A program made the position numbers and the translations under genes. Shown here piece after piece: positions 20,619-31,283 of a stretch of DNA of 64,000 nt. The notes beneath the pieces were generated by a model that was not told the DNA's origin, ran no database searches, and worked only from the letters and a program-made list of their open reading frames with translations. Source of the stretch: Fistularia commersonii (lineage: Eukaryota > Chordata > Actinopteri > Syngnathiformes > Fistulariidae); assembly GCA_037954325.1 (NCBI GenBank), contig JBBMNZ010000029.1:11753001-11817000 (forward strand), written 5' to 3'. Each line of letters begins with the position of its first letter. Position 1 is the first letter of the stretch.

Positions 20619-21223
20619 TGATTCGGAGCACTACTGAAGGTCCAGGTGTAAAATGCACGGCCCACCACTGGTTTATGGCTATAAAAAACATCTTACTATG
20701 CAGAAATGCAGTATAAAGAGAGGTGCATCGTGGTTAGATAACTCGAGTAGTGTTAAAATTTGCCCGTGGGAACGCATCACGTGACGACGAAGGGATATCC
20801 AACTCTGTACTCTTCCGCTGACACCCCCTACGCTTGATCGATCACCCACCCTGCGGCTTTGTCCAGGGGACAGCCCGGCACCCCAAGTGCCACAATTCCA
20901 AGAGTGTGTAAAACAATCCTTATTCGGTAATAATGGTATAAAATGACCGCACCAGAACCGAGGCTAGAACCTCCTCAACTGCACATCCGCTGGACGCATG
21001 TCAGCGGGTGTGCAGAGAGGGTGAACAATCCTCTCAGGGTGACATTCATTCTGGCCCGGGATATCTCTAGCCCGGGAATTCTCGTAAGTGTATTTCCTGA
21101 CTTTAAATAAACCTGTCATTGCTTGATCAGTTCCTGACTGTTGTGATGTCTTTCCCTGAATGAAATCTGAACACACTGGGACAACAAAGTCCAGTCCCGT
21201 GGCAGGAGCCACAAAAATGGACA
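20619..21223 (+). repeat. ERV-A LTR (copy 1)
   Basis: Begins TGATTCGGAGCAC after a G-rich tract, ends at GGACA just before the leader. Poly(A) signal AATAAA at 21106-21111, with TG-rich sequence ~30 bp on. Most of its length (from about 20735) is colinear with the LTR at 59638-60095: GTGTTAAAATTTGCCCGTGG, CCAAGAGTGTGTAAAACAA, AGCGGGTGT, GTGACATTCATTCTGG, TAAGTGTATTTCCTGACTTT, TGAATGAAATCTGAACACAC. TATAAAA at 20936-20942 could serve as a TATA box. Confidence 0.8.
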
Positions 21224-21705
21224 AACATGATGGTCAAATCACGTTATCATTCTGACGTTATCCTCCTGCCGTGATTTTTTAACGGGGTAAAAGAAGGATC
21301 AAAGGTATTCGAGAACAGAAATTGTAGATTCCAAACGGTCGACAAAATTACAGGTAAGCAGTTTCCTTTTCTAAAAACTGCGATCAGACACTATAAATTA
21401 CTGGAATCGACGATTGACCGTAATCTGATACGGAGTACAGTCTGAAATTGGGAAAGGAATAAAACAACGTTGGAAAATTAATCAGGTAAAAGATGAAGTG
21501 ACAAAGAGGAACTGGTTTCATATGAATTGGTTTGGAAATTAGAAAAAGTTACCAGAATAGCTAGACATAGAATTAAAGAATTAAAGAATCTAGAAAAGTG
21601 GTGACTGAGTCCGAGATCAGTCGAGATCAAGAGAATCTCTGAGACACTGGCAAGAAAGCATAGGGGGGGTTTTACAACTCCACCTAAGTGGCAGGAGCCA
21701 CAAAA
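21224..21705 (+). other. ERV-A leader after LTR (copy 1)
   Basis: Colinear with 60110-60560: ATGATGGTCAAATCACGT, AAGGTATTCGAGAACAGAAA, AGGTAAGCAGTTTCCTTTTC and ACCGTAATCTGATACGGAGT. The primer-binding site that should come first is deleted (GGACAAA runs into CATGATGG). CAGGTAAGC at 21351-21359 is a good splice-donor match. It ends near 21705, past GCAGGAGCCACAAAAA, with no gag. Confidence 0.75.
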
Positions 21706-23518
21706 ACCGACACACCTCTTGCTTTAAATGCAATTTCTTAACTTCTAATTAGTGAGTCACATTCACCACCAACAACCAATGGAACCCTGCAGCTGGTAGG
21801 AGCTGTTCTTCAGCACCACCAGACTCTGCTGCTGCCTGCCTGAGCAACCACACAAACGAGACACATCATCAAATTTAATTTAAATGGCCTTGTTTTGAAC
21901 AGACAACTACTTCACATTTTGGCCTCTGTAATGGTGCATCTACTGACTTTCTGAGTTTCTGAGTCTCTGTAAGCTTTGGTGTTGTCCTTGTCCTTGGTGT
22001 CCTTGAATGCCTTCTAATGATGCTTGAGCCCAACTGAGATGTTCCAAATTTAGATTTGCATGTACACCATTGTCTCATTTTTTGTTACTTTTTTTGTGAA
22101 TTTACCGTCAGAGGGAGATGCTAAGCTGTCCGCTGAGAGATTTCAATCCTGAGTTGAGCTTTTGGCTTTCCATCAACTGAATATGATGACGGAATCACCC
22201 TTTTTAGCATTTCCATAAGTGCAGATGACTGACCTAATGCTCCTTATCCTGTTCCACTGATAAAGGAAAAGCAAGGGGCTAATAAAATAAGGGTATTATT
22301 GATGAATTCAATATTTTTCAAACATATATTTTGTCAAGTTACACAATTGTGTGGATCATTTAGCGGATGATTAAAGGCAATCAGAAAATGATGCCAAAAA
22401 AGCTTTAAAACAAACTACTTTAATACGTAAAAACAAATACATTAAAACAAACAAACCCAAAAAAGAGAAAAACACAAAAAGAGAAAAGGAAAATTCCCCT
22501 GAAGTTACTCACTTGCTTAACAGGCAAGTGTATCATGAACTTCATCAACACTTTGGGGTCATTGGCCTGTGTTGAGCTGCCATCTAGTGTAAATCAATAA
22601 GAAACAACCGTATAAAAGCTGTCAACGGGCCTGCTGTATGTGCACTGCCTCACATGCACATATTGTATAGGAAGAACAAACCTGCCATCAGCTTATCAAG
22701 AGTTGGATACTGAATAGTATGTTTAAAATGCTGCTATTCTGCCTCTTTTGGTTGGGTAATTTGTGAGCTATCTTGAAGTGACATCACAGTGTATGTCAAT
22801 GGGTATATATATTCCACATAAATACAAAATCTGATTTTTTTGTTTCGGATGCAAAAATGATAAATAAAAAACAACCACTTTCTTTCAATTACAATTATAA
22901 TTGACAAAAAAAAAATGCAGATTCAGTATCATTTCAATAACATACTATCCCTGACACCATGTAATTATTTTTTGCAGCTTACCCATAATTAATACATATA
23001 TGCATAAATACAAACACCACCTAAGTTACATATGTTACATTACTTTTATGTTTTTCATTTCTTTTGGCTAGAAATATGTTTTAATATTTGCTAGTTTGCT
23101 TTTAGCATTATGGTGTTTGGTGATGACAGCAAGTCATCCGTTTTTCCTAACTTGACCAAATCAGTACAGCAGTTGCCTCCTAGTGCCTTATCACTATAAT
23201 GTCTGAATGTATGAATTACGAAAAAAACTACCCCCCAAATACCCCCTTAAAATTGTTCACAGTGCACGGAACTTTGATATAACCTTTCAATGCCAAAGAA
23301 AAAAATAAGAGGAAAAACACCTAATTATATCAAGTAATTGATATTTGGTTTGAATGAAGGTTGTGAACACGCCCATTTTCTTTCACAGTAAATTGTTGTC
23401 GATGTTAAACTGAAAATTGCTTCAAAGGATGCGGTTTTCTTAATATAAACCAATGTAATATTCCTCAAATTATTTCAGAATTTCATGCATATTCTAATAT
23501 ATATCTATATATATATAC
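21706..23518. other. Unassigned AT-rich stretch
   Basis: No gene or element recognised. Long A/T runs and short AT dinucleotide arrays (23498-23517). GCAGGAGCC(A)CAAAAA occurs twice (21200 and 21690) in ERV-A sequence, just before this stretch. Confidence 0.4.
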
Positions 23519-23868
23519 GCTGCTCAAAAAAATAAAGGGGACACTTAAAAAACACATCCTATATCTGAATGAAATATTCATATGAAATACTTTGCTCTTT
23601 ACACAGTTGAATGTGCTGACAACAAAATCACACAAAAATGATCAATGGAAATCAATTATATCAACCATGGAGGTCTGGATTAGGAATCACACTCAAAATT
23701 AAAGTGTAAAAACAAACTCCAGGCTGATCCAACTTTGATGTAATGTCCTTAAAACAAGTCAAAATGAATCTGTGTTGCTTCCTGAGTGGACACTATGATT
23801 TCACAGAAGTGTGATTGACTTGGAGTTACATTGTGTTGTTCAAGTGTTCCCTTTATTTTTTTGAGCAG
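23519..23868 (+). mobile_element. Tc1/mariner-type MITE
   Basis: About 350 bp with inverted ends: left CTGCTCAAAAAAATAAAGGG and right CCCTTTATTTTTTTGAGCAG. TA flanks both sides, the expected target duplication. Internal text such as TTGTGTTGTTCAAGTGTTCC and GAAATCATAGTGTCC-type blocks match the very common fish non-autonomous family of this terminus. No coding potential. Confidence 0.8.
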
Positions 23869-24424
23869 TATATATATACATATGTATATGATGCAGCCTC
23901 AGGGCGGCACTGGCCTGTGTCTCCCCAAGCCTGCCTTGGTGGGGCACGGAGCAGTGTGTGACTGAGCCGGTCCCAAGCCCAGATAGGAGGGTTGTGTCAG
24001 GAAGGGTCCAGCGTAAAACTTTTGCCAAAACCAAACATGCGAGTCAACCATAACCATATCATACTGGATTGGTCAAGGACAGGGTTAACAACGACCCCCA
24101 TTGGTACTGATGACCTACAGGGTACCAGTGGAAATTGGGCTACTGTGGGTCGAAGAACATAATCAAGAAGAGGAGGAGGAGTGTGTGTTTAGAAGCAGAG
24201 AGAGAGGATGAAAGGAAAGAGCCTGGGACTGAGAGTAGGGACTCTGAATATTGGAACAATGACAGGAAAAGGTAGAGAGTTGGTCGACATGATGCAGAGA
24301 AGGAAGGTTGATATACTGTGTGTTAAGGAGACCAGGTGAAAGTTAGTAAGGCTAGAAGCTTAGGAGCAGGTTTTAAGATCTACTATTATGGTACTGACAA
24401 GAAGAGAAATGGAGAGGAGTTACC

Positions 24425-25180
24425 TTGAAGAAGGAGTTTGTTAGGGGGGTTCTAGAGGTGAAAAGGATGTCAGATAAACTTATGAGTTTGAAACTGGAAA
24501 TTGAAGGTGTGATGCTCAGTGTTGTTAGTGGCTATGCCCTGCAGGTGGGATGTGAATCTGAAGAGAAGGAGAAGTTCTGGAATGAGTTAGATGAAGCGAT
24601 GCAGAATATTCCGAGAAACGAGAGAGTGGTGATATGTACAGACTTCAATGGACATGTTGGTGAAGGCAATAGAGGGGATGAAGAAGTGATGAGCAGATTT
24701 GGTATACAGGATAGGAATGCAGACGGACGGATCGTGGTAGATTTTGCAAAAAGGATGGAAATGGCTGCAGTGAACACCTTTTTCCAGAAAAAACAGGAAC
24801 ATAGGGTAACTTATAAGAGCGGACGTAGGATCATACAGGTAGACTACATCTTGTATACACGGGGTAACCTGAAAGAGATCAGTGACTGCAAAGTAGTTGT
24901 AGGTGAGAGTGTAGCCAGACAGCATAGGATGGTGGTTTGTAGGATGACTCTGGTGACAAGGAAGATCAGGAGGACAAAGACAGAGCAGAGGACAAAGCGG
25001 CGGAAGCTGAAAAGGGAGGAGTATTGTATGGTTTTCAGGAAGGAGTTGAGAAAGGGTCTGGGTGGTCAGGATGAGCTTCCAGATGATTGGACAACAACAG
25101 CTAGTGTTATCAGGGAGACAGGTAGAAGAGTACTTGGTGTGTCATCTGGAAGGAAAGTAGATAAGGAGACTTGGTGGTAG
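24425..25180 (+). pseudogene. RTE endonuclease (APE-type), copy 6
   Basis: A 251-codon open frame. Residues 21-40 (SLKLEIEGVMLSVVSGYALQ) form a beta strand pair of the APE fold; VVICTDFNGHVGEG at 69-82 carries the Asp and Asn of the GDFN-like motif; VDYILYTR (about 141-148) and SVARQHRMVV (about 162-171), whose His is the likely catalytic one, follow. The N-terminal NIGTM and CVQETRW motifs lie upstream (24250-24350) out of frame, so the true start is lost. It ends at TAG 25178-25180 in a TGGTGGTAGAATGAGG stretch where other copies continue through a similar Trp/Asn-Glu-Glu segment. Fish annotations often mislabel such frames 'craniofacial development protein 2'. Confidence 0.8.
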
Positions 25181-26850
25181 AATGAGGAAGTGCAGGAGTA
25201 TATACAGAGAAAGTGGTTAGCAAAGAAGAAGTGGGATACTGAGAGGACTGAAGAGAACAGACAGGAGCACAGGGAGATACAACGTAAGGTAAAGATAGAG
25301 GTTACAAAGACAAAACAAAGGGCGTACGATGACTTGTATGCTCGGTTGAACAGTAAGGAGGGTGAGAATGATCTATAAAGGTTGGCAGAACAGAGAAATA
25401 AAGATAGAAAGGATGTACAACAGGTCCGGGTGATTAAGGATAGAGAGGGAAATGTATTGACCGATGCTAGAAGTGAGATGGGATGATGGAAAAAGAGTAC
25501 TTTAAAGAGCTGATGAATGTGGAAAATGAAAGAGAGGCAAGGGTAGAAGAGGTGACTATTGTAGACCACAATGTAGCATGAATTAATAAAAGTGAAGTGA
25601 GGAAGGTATTAAAGAGGACGAAGAGTGGAAAAGCAGTTGGTCCTGATGATATACCCGTGGAGGTGTGGAAGTGTCTGGGAGAGGCAGCGGTAGAGTGTCT
25701 GACTCTATCATTCAACAGGATCTTAGAGAGTGAGACGATGCCTGAAGAATGGAGATGAAGTGCGATGCTGCCTATTTTTAAGAATAAAGGGGATGTGCAG
25801 AATTGCGGCAACTATAGAGGGATGAAGTTGATGAGCAATACAATGAAGTTATGGGAAAGAGTAGTGGAAACTAGACTGAGAGCAGAAGTCAGCATCTGTG
25901 AACAGCAGTATAGCTTCATGCCGAGGAAGAGTACTGCAGATGCAGTATTTGCGATGAGAATGCGAATCGAGAAGTACAAAGAAGGCGAGAGGTAGCTGCA
26001 GTGTGTGTTTGTAGACCTAGAAAAAGCATATGACAGGGTGCGAAGAGAGGAGCTCTGGTATTGTATGAGGAAGTCTGGAGTGGCAGAGAAGTATGTTAAA
26101 CTGGAGCAGGACATGTATGCTAGCTTTGAGTCATTGGCACGGTGTGCTGTAGGGGTAACAGAGAAGTTCAAGGTGGAGGTGGGACTCCATCAGGGATCAG
26201 CTCTGAGCCCCTTCTTGTTCGCAACGGTGACGGATGAGGTTAGATAGGGATCCCCATGGACCATGATGTTTGCGGATGACATTGTGATCTGTAGTGAGAG
26301 CAGACAACAGGTAGAGGAAAATCTTGAGAGGTGGAGGTATGTGCTGGAAAGGAGAGGAATGAAAGTTAGTAGCAGCAAGACAGAGGATAAGTGTGTGAAT
26401 AAGAGGAGCCTGTGTGGAAGGGTGAGGCTACAGGGAGTGGAGATCAAGATGTTGGAGGATTCAGGTACAACAGTCCAGAACAGCAGAGAGATTGGAAAAG
26501 AAGTGAATAGACGGGTCTAAGCAGGTTGTAATGGGTGGAGAAAAGTGTCAGCGGTACTATGTGATAGAAGACTATTGGCCAGAATAAATGGAAAGGTGTA
26601 CAAGACAGTGGTGAGACCAGCGATGCTGTATGGCACTGTTCCAATGACAAAAAGGCAGGAAGCAGAGCTAGAGGTTGCAGAGATGAAGTTCTCAGGGTTC
26701 TCTTTGGGAGTGACCAGGATGGATAGGATCAGGAATGAGTCTATCAGAGGAACAGTACATGTTAGATGTTTTGGAGAGAGAGTCAGAGAAGCCAGACTGA
26801 GTCTGTCCAGTCATGTATATGAGAATATATTGGCAGATGGATGCTGAAAT
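25181..26850 (+). pseudogene. RTE reverse transcriptase, copy 6
   Basis: After the stop: NEEVQEYIQRKWLAKKKW linker, then QQVRVIKDREGNVLTDA. RT proper reads, over several frames, MLPIFKNKGDVQNCGNYRGM, VFVDLEKAYDRV (first catalytic Asp), GLHQGSALSPFLF, MFADDIVICSESRQ (FADD box intact) and GMKVSSSKTEDKCVNK. The thumb continues with VRPAMLYGT and TRMDRIRNESIRG. Breaks include stops near 25376, 25485, 25996 and 26248, and a frameshift near 26520. The catalytic residues survive but the frame does not. Confidence 0.85.
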
Positions 26851-27030
26851 TGGAGCCGCCAGGCAGGAGGTCTCGAGGAAGACCAAATAGAAGATTCATG
26901 GATGTACTGAGAGAGGATATGAAGGTAGTTGGTGTGAGAGAGGAGGATACAGAGAATAAGGTTAGATAGAGAAGATTGATTTGCTATGGCGACCACTGAG
27001 GGGAAAAGAGAAAAGAAGAAGAAGGGGGCA

Positions 27031-28235
27031 TTACCCACAGCAGGGAGTTACATAAGCAAGTGTGATATTAATTTATGCTTGCAAAACCAAATATAAAAAC
27101 AAGGTACAAACCCAGCTTACTACTAGTAATTCCCGGCCTCCAAGGCAGGAGTCAAATCCATTATGGGACTATGTCTAGGAAGAGCCCGATCTCCTTTGCT
27201 GGCATGCCTGACCCAGGGCTTACTGATTGTTTTAAACAGCTTGTAATCATTTTTATAATTTAGTGATTTTATCCATTGGCAGTTGGTGCTTAGAAATATT
27301 TCCCCCGCACAAATGGAGCTTCTGGTAGACATCAACAGTGGCACTGTTTGTAAATTAACTGTTTGTAAATTAAAGATGTGTGAAGGAGAGAAAAAGGGTG
27401 AGACTAAATGGTGTTTTAGCCAGTGTGCGGTTGTCTTCCACTGGCTCACCTCAGGCCCTGTCCTTTCACCTCTTTTATTCATTCCATATAAAAACAAGTG
27501 CCAGAGTCAGCATGAAAAAAGGAAAATTAAGTTTGAGGAAGACTCAACTTAATTGTGTTACTCAACAAAGATGCAATACCTGTGGTAAATTGTTTTAATG
27601 ACCTGATGAATGATCTTATTTTTAGGAAGAGACCTCAATGAAATCTTCCTGTTTATTCCTGGCGAGAAGTGGAGACAGTACAGATATTTGGGAACCAGCA
27701 CAGACCGCTGGAAACCAGTAGTCTGTGCCAAGAGCCACCTGCGCATGTACTACAAATTGAGAACTTTTAATGTGAAACCAGTTTTTATGGAAATGTCTTA
27801 TTCTTTCATTGAGTGTGTGTTAACCTCTCTTGATCGGCTGGTTTGGGTCCCTCACAGTGAAAGACCGAAATGGGCAGAGTAACATAGTAAGGATGTGTAG
27901 CAGGATTGCAGTGATCTATCTGGTGGAGCTCTTTGTGTAGTAGAGGAGTCACGAGGACACTGGGAAGGCATTAGCTCGCCTGTCTGACTCCAGCCAACCA
28001 AAGAATACAGGCTGCTGTTATCAGGTTGTTGGTACATGGTTCCTAAATATAGGACAAATAGGTACCAACAATAATTTATAAGCAGAATGGAGCATGCACC
28101 TTGTCTCTGTGGTTTGTTGCTGTTTCTGTCCATATTGGTGATGTTTGTTTCCCCTTTTCGCCTGCTGGCGGATAACAAATTGCTCCTCACAGGAACAATA
28201 TAATTCAACTATAGCTTTCTAAATAAATAAAATGA
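27031..28235. other. Unassigned stretch with a possible exon
   Basis: Contains a plus-strand segment at about 27626-27775 with a TTATTTTTAG acceptor-like sequence and good coding composition (see findings). Otherwise nothing recognised. Confidence 0.35.
27626..27775 (+). other. Possible exon of unknown gene
   Basis: After a TTATTTTTAG splice-acceptor-like end the frame reads RDLNEIFLFIPGEKWRQYRY, LGTSTDRWKPVVCAKSHL and RMYYKLRTF without a stop, then AATGTGAAACCAG/GTTTTT, which could be a donor. The residue mix is that of a soluble protein rather than of low-complexity DNA. I do not recognise the family, and a lone 150-bp frame can arise by chance. Confidence 0.2.
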
Positions 28236-28707
28236 AACCAATGTGGGGGAGGTCACCCAAGGCAAACAGGTCCCTTTACAGGGACCAGATGAAGAGCGGC
28301 TCAAAAGACACCCCATGAAGAACAACATCATTCAACCCAGTTTTCCCCTGCCTGGACGTGGGTCACTGGGGCCCCTCCTGGAGCCAGGGGCGGGGCTCGA
28401 TGCAGAGCGCCTGGTGGCTGGGCCTGCACCCATGGGGCTCGGCCAGGTGCAGCTCAAAGGGATGACATGGGTCCCCCTTCCCCTGGGCTCACCACACACA
28501 GGAAGGGCTAAGAGGGTCTGGCGCAGTGTGAGCCAGGAGGTGGCTGGAGCGTGGGACCTTGGCGGTCTAATCCTCGGCTGCAGAAGCTGGCTCTTAGGAC
28601 ATGGAATTTCACCTATCTGGCGGGGAAGGAGCCGGTGAGAGGTGCTGGGCAGGTGTAGGCATATCGATTGCCCCCCAACTTGGCGCCTGTACGTTGGGGT
28701 TCAACCC
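28236..28707 (+). mobile_element. APE-type LINE with GATG tail (copy G2), 5' part
   Basis: The start of the (GGAT)n-type LINE: GGTCACCCAAGGCAAACAGG, GAAGAGCGGCTCAAAAGAC, GTGGCTGGGCCTGCACCCAT, GCAGAAGCTGGCTCTTAGG, ACATGGAATTTCACCTATCT (the TWNVTSL-type first APE motif) and GATTGCCCCCCAACTTGGCG. It stops at 28707 where ERV-C begins and resumes at 35537. Confidence 0.8.
28703..28707 (+). repeat. ERV-C target-site duplication (left)
   Basis: AACCC directly before the LTR TGTTGAAG; matches 35537-35541. Confidence 0.8.
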
Positions 28708-29214
28708 TGTTGAAGAGTAACTCAAAGTCATGCTGGTCAAGGTTGAAGCCTGTAAAGAGTAGACTGCGGTTATTATAAGAAATAACACAGACAAGCGGTT
28801 ATTCTTTCGAGCTCTGCAGACCCAGCGCGCTCTTTGGAGGCAAGATCCAGAGAATCCCACTGAGTTCCTCCTTGATCGGCTGTTAAATGTGTGAGTGTGT
28901 TTATTTACATAATAACTTTCATTGGATAATACAGTTCATGCATAATCATACAGGAGTGAGGTCAGCTCATGCTGCACCTGTGCATAGTTTTTTAAACAGT
29001 TCCTTTGTGCTTTGTGATATGTTGTCCAAGGATGATATGCTCAAGGAGGATAGGTTCCTGTTCAAGGACAACTGTGCTTCAGAAACAAAATTATGCTCAT
29101 GGAGGATACACTCCTGTTCAAGGATGGCTGTGCTCAAAGAAAGAAAACATGTCTGGTTGTCATCTTGTTAGTAATTGAAATAATATAGTTATGAATATAG
29201 TGAGAAAACTAACA
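28708..29214 (-). repeat. ERV-C 3' LTR
   Basis: A 507-bp LTR bounded by TGTT...AACA: plus strand starts TGTTGAAGAGTAACTC and ends AAAACTAACA. On the minus strand it starts TGTTAGTTTTCTCAC after the purine tract. AATAAA (minus strand, near 28900-28907 in GTAAATAAACAC) is the poly(A) signal. U3 holds two 56-bp imperfect direct repeats (29037-29092 and 29093-29148). Confidence 0.85.
29037..29148 (-). promoter_or_regulatory. ERV-C U3 tandem 56-bp repeats
   Basis: Both units share ATGCTCA.GGAGGATA, then TCCTGTTCAAGGA, then CTGTGCT and a run of A-rich sequence. Direct repeats in U3 of retroviruses usually act as enhancers; that role here is inferred. Confidence 0.7.
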
Positions 29215-29226
29215 ATTCCCTCCTGT
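29215..29226 (-). promoter_or_regulatory. ERV-C polypurine tract
   Basis: CAGGAGGGAAT on the minus strand, ending at the TG of the 3' LTR. Confidence 0.7.
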
Positions 29227-29300
29227 TTATGAGATTACGAGCAATGTTAAACACTTCAGCATCATCATGGCTTGTTGGTACATAGTTTACAGAAAACACT

Positions 29301-29738
29301 TCATACAATATTATCGTCATCTTCCACAGTCGAATGATTATAGTTTTCTTTTTCTGAATCACTCATAGGCAGTTGCTCATATATTTGTCCAGTGTAGTGA
29401 GTCTGTGGTTGGGTCTGCACTGCTATTATCGCCATCTGGACAAAGGCTGCGGAAGCCATTTTAGCAATCATTCTTCTCAAACAAGGAATAATGCACATCA
29501 TAAACAAACAAAGTAGGATAAGAGTCAAAATTACAGGCGTAAGGCATTTCAAAACTATATGCCACCAAATTCTGTTCACAATCCATCCAAGAGGGTCAAA
29601 TTGTGAAAACGGCATTAAAGTGTTACTGTCCTCTTTACACTCTAACTGGTTCTTTAATGCGGTCAATTTGTCATGAATAACTGTGAAATTGTCACGCATG
29701 TCTGGGATGTATGTGCAGTAACCTGAATGGTCTAGCAT
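29301..29738 (-). pseudogene. ERV-C env, transmembrane subunit, C-terminal
   Basis: A 145-codon open frame. LDHSGYCTYIPDMRDNF begins downstream of where a CX6CC motif would be; DKLTALKNQLECKED is a helical segment; FDPLGWIVNRIWWHIV is the Trp-rich membrane-proximal region; KCLTPVILTLILLCLFMMCI is the membrane helix with CIIPCLRR after it. The cytoplasmic tail has YEQLPMSDSEKENY, whose Tyr could form a sorting signal. SU, signal peptide, fusion peptide and the disulfide motif are all absent because of the integrase-env deletion near 29735. Confidence 0.75.
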
Positions 29739-30300
29739 GTATTATTTCAAATGGTGTCAATCCATGCACTGTGGGAACTATGTGCACATACATTTCTACC
29801 ATATCTATGCACTCTAGCCGTGTCTTTCCTGTATGTTTCATACATTTTCTTAGTCTGCTTTTTACTGTTCCATTTGTTCTTTCCACTCGCCCTGCACTTT
29901 GTGGATGATAAGAACAATGTTTCTATAAGTCAATATCCAAAACTTGACTATTTACAACTTCATTTACAGAATGTGGCCCATTATCACTGTAAATTCTATG
30001 CGATATGCCACGGGTTGGCAGAATGTATTTACAAATAGCTTTAACTACAGCTTCTGCATCAGGTTTTGTAGTGAGTGCAATTTCCACCCACTTGCTGTAG
30101 CTGTCAATCATTACCAAACAATATCTGTATTTTCCTACAGAAAATAATTGAATAAAATCCATGTGCATCACTTGAAAAGGATATTGTGGATCTGGAAACC
30201 TTCCTTTCTTTTGTCTTAAGTTTCCTTGAGCATTATGTTTAATGCATGTTAAAAATTGAGCACAAAAATTTTCTCATTAGGAATTTAGGTTAATGGTATA
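29692..30300 (-). pseudogene. ERV-C integrase
   Basis: From the right on the minus strand: a CAQFLTCIKHN zinc-domain Cys pair (about 30235-30267), then frame 29923-30171 with MMHMDFIQLFSVGKYRYCLV (first catalytic Asp) and YSDNGPHSVNEVV (second Asp), a stop after VLDIDL, then HPQSAGRVERTNGTVKSRL carrying the catalytic Glu (29692-29886). All three acidic residues of the DD35E core are readable, but a nonsense codon lies between the second and third. GLTPFEIIHARPFRL then runs into env sequence. Confidence 0.85.
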
Positions 30301-30379
30301 GATGTGTTGTGATATGAGTACCTCCGTCTCTCCATCTCTCCTGTTGACAAATTGCAAGGCCCATGAGTCAAAAGAGCTG

Positions 30380-31100
30380 CTGCTTTAAATAATGATTTCG
30401 GTAGGATGAGATTTTCCATTTATCATCAAAATTCCATTGAAGTCTGTTGCTCCTCTCTTGTCTTTCAGCAGCTGACGCATTCTCCTGAGCATCTTTTAGT
30501 ACGTCATTGTCAATAAATGATGGTGTGGTAGATAGTTTGTCAGCATGCATGCTGCATTTTTGCTTCCTTTGCTATTTTGTCAGCAAAGGCATTTCCTTTT
30601 GTAATATCATCTGTTCCTGATTGATGTGCTCTGCATTTTACTACTGATGATTTTCGTTGGAGCAGAATAACTTCAAGGAGTTCTGCTAAGAGTGCTGCAT
30701 GCGTGCGTTACTGTTTTCCCTGTAGTCGTCACCATGCCTCGCTGTTGCCACATTTTTGCATAAGAAGAGTGTAGAGTAGGCATATTGGCTATCAGTGTAA
30801 ATTGTTACATCAATCCCTTTTGCTGCCTTGCAGGCTTCTGTCAATGCTACAATTTCTGCTGCTTGAGCTGATAGTGACGTCGGTAATGCCCTTGACCTGG
30901 TTTGGGAGTTCTACTACAGCACAGCCTGTAGGTGTGACACCTCTGTCATCTTTAACACGACCATTAGGTAGTGGTGTGTCTTGCAAATCTGGTCTTGATA
31001 GAACTACTTGTGATATTTCTGTTATGCAATCATGAGGTGGGCCATCTGTTGGTAAAGGTAAAAATTAACCTGGATTGAGTTGTGTACATGGTTTGATGGT
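30380..31100 (-). pseudogene. ERV-C RNase H
   Basis: The minus strand gives TVYTDSQYAYSTLHSYAKMW (acidic residue present) near 30750-30810, MVTTTGKTVTHAALLAELLE, VVKCRAHQSGTDDITKGN and AFADKIAKEA near 30550-30690. The first part (about 30850-31100) is badly degraded: only EISQVVLSRPDLQDTP-type residues remain. Numerous stops. Confidence 0.7.
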
Positions 31101-31283
31101 AAGATGTGGTTGACTTAGGAGCACAGCTGTAAAATATAGTTGTCCAGCTGGAGAGAGAAATAACAATTTAGCTTGCAGTAGGAGAATATCTACTGCATGT
31201 GATACTAATAGTTCTAGTGGATGAAATAGAACGACATCAGCCAAATTTTTTCTACAGCTGATACATTTTTTCTATAGCTAGAG

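Larger units (their letters stand above)
19797..21705 (+). mobile_element. ERV-A copy 1: env, LTR and leader
   Basis: Plus-strand remnant of a second class I provirus: env TM (about 19960-20455), non-coding stretch with a strong hairpin, LTR (20619-21223), then sequence that matches the 5' leader of the ERV-A provirus at 60.1 kb (21224-21705). A leader after a 3' LTR is not the normal end of a provirus. The left part (19797-19960) reads ASLLYTNS near its end and may be env, but similarity is weak. Confidence 0.75.
23890..27030 (+). mobile_element. Rex3/RTE-type LINE, near full length (copy 6)
   Basis: The most complete RTE in the window: 5' UTR from ATGCAGCCTCAGGGCGGCAC (23891), APE endonuclease, linker, reverse transcriptase and thumb, and the 3' end GCGACCACTGAGGGGAAAAG plus a GAAGAA tail near 27025. 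About 3.1 kb, the usual order of magnitude for the family. Nonsense and frameshift mutations split the frame, so it is inactive, but it is the best guide for reading the other copies. Confidence 0.9.

Noticed and set aside
24425..25180. Host gene 'craniofacial development protein 2'
   Set aside because: The frame is the APE endonuclease of an RTE LINE; RT follows directly and several similar copies lie in the window.
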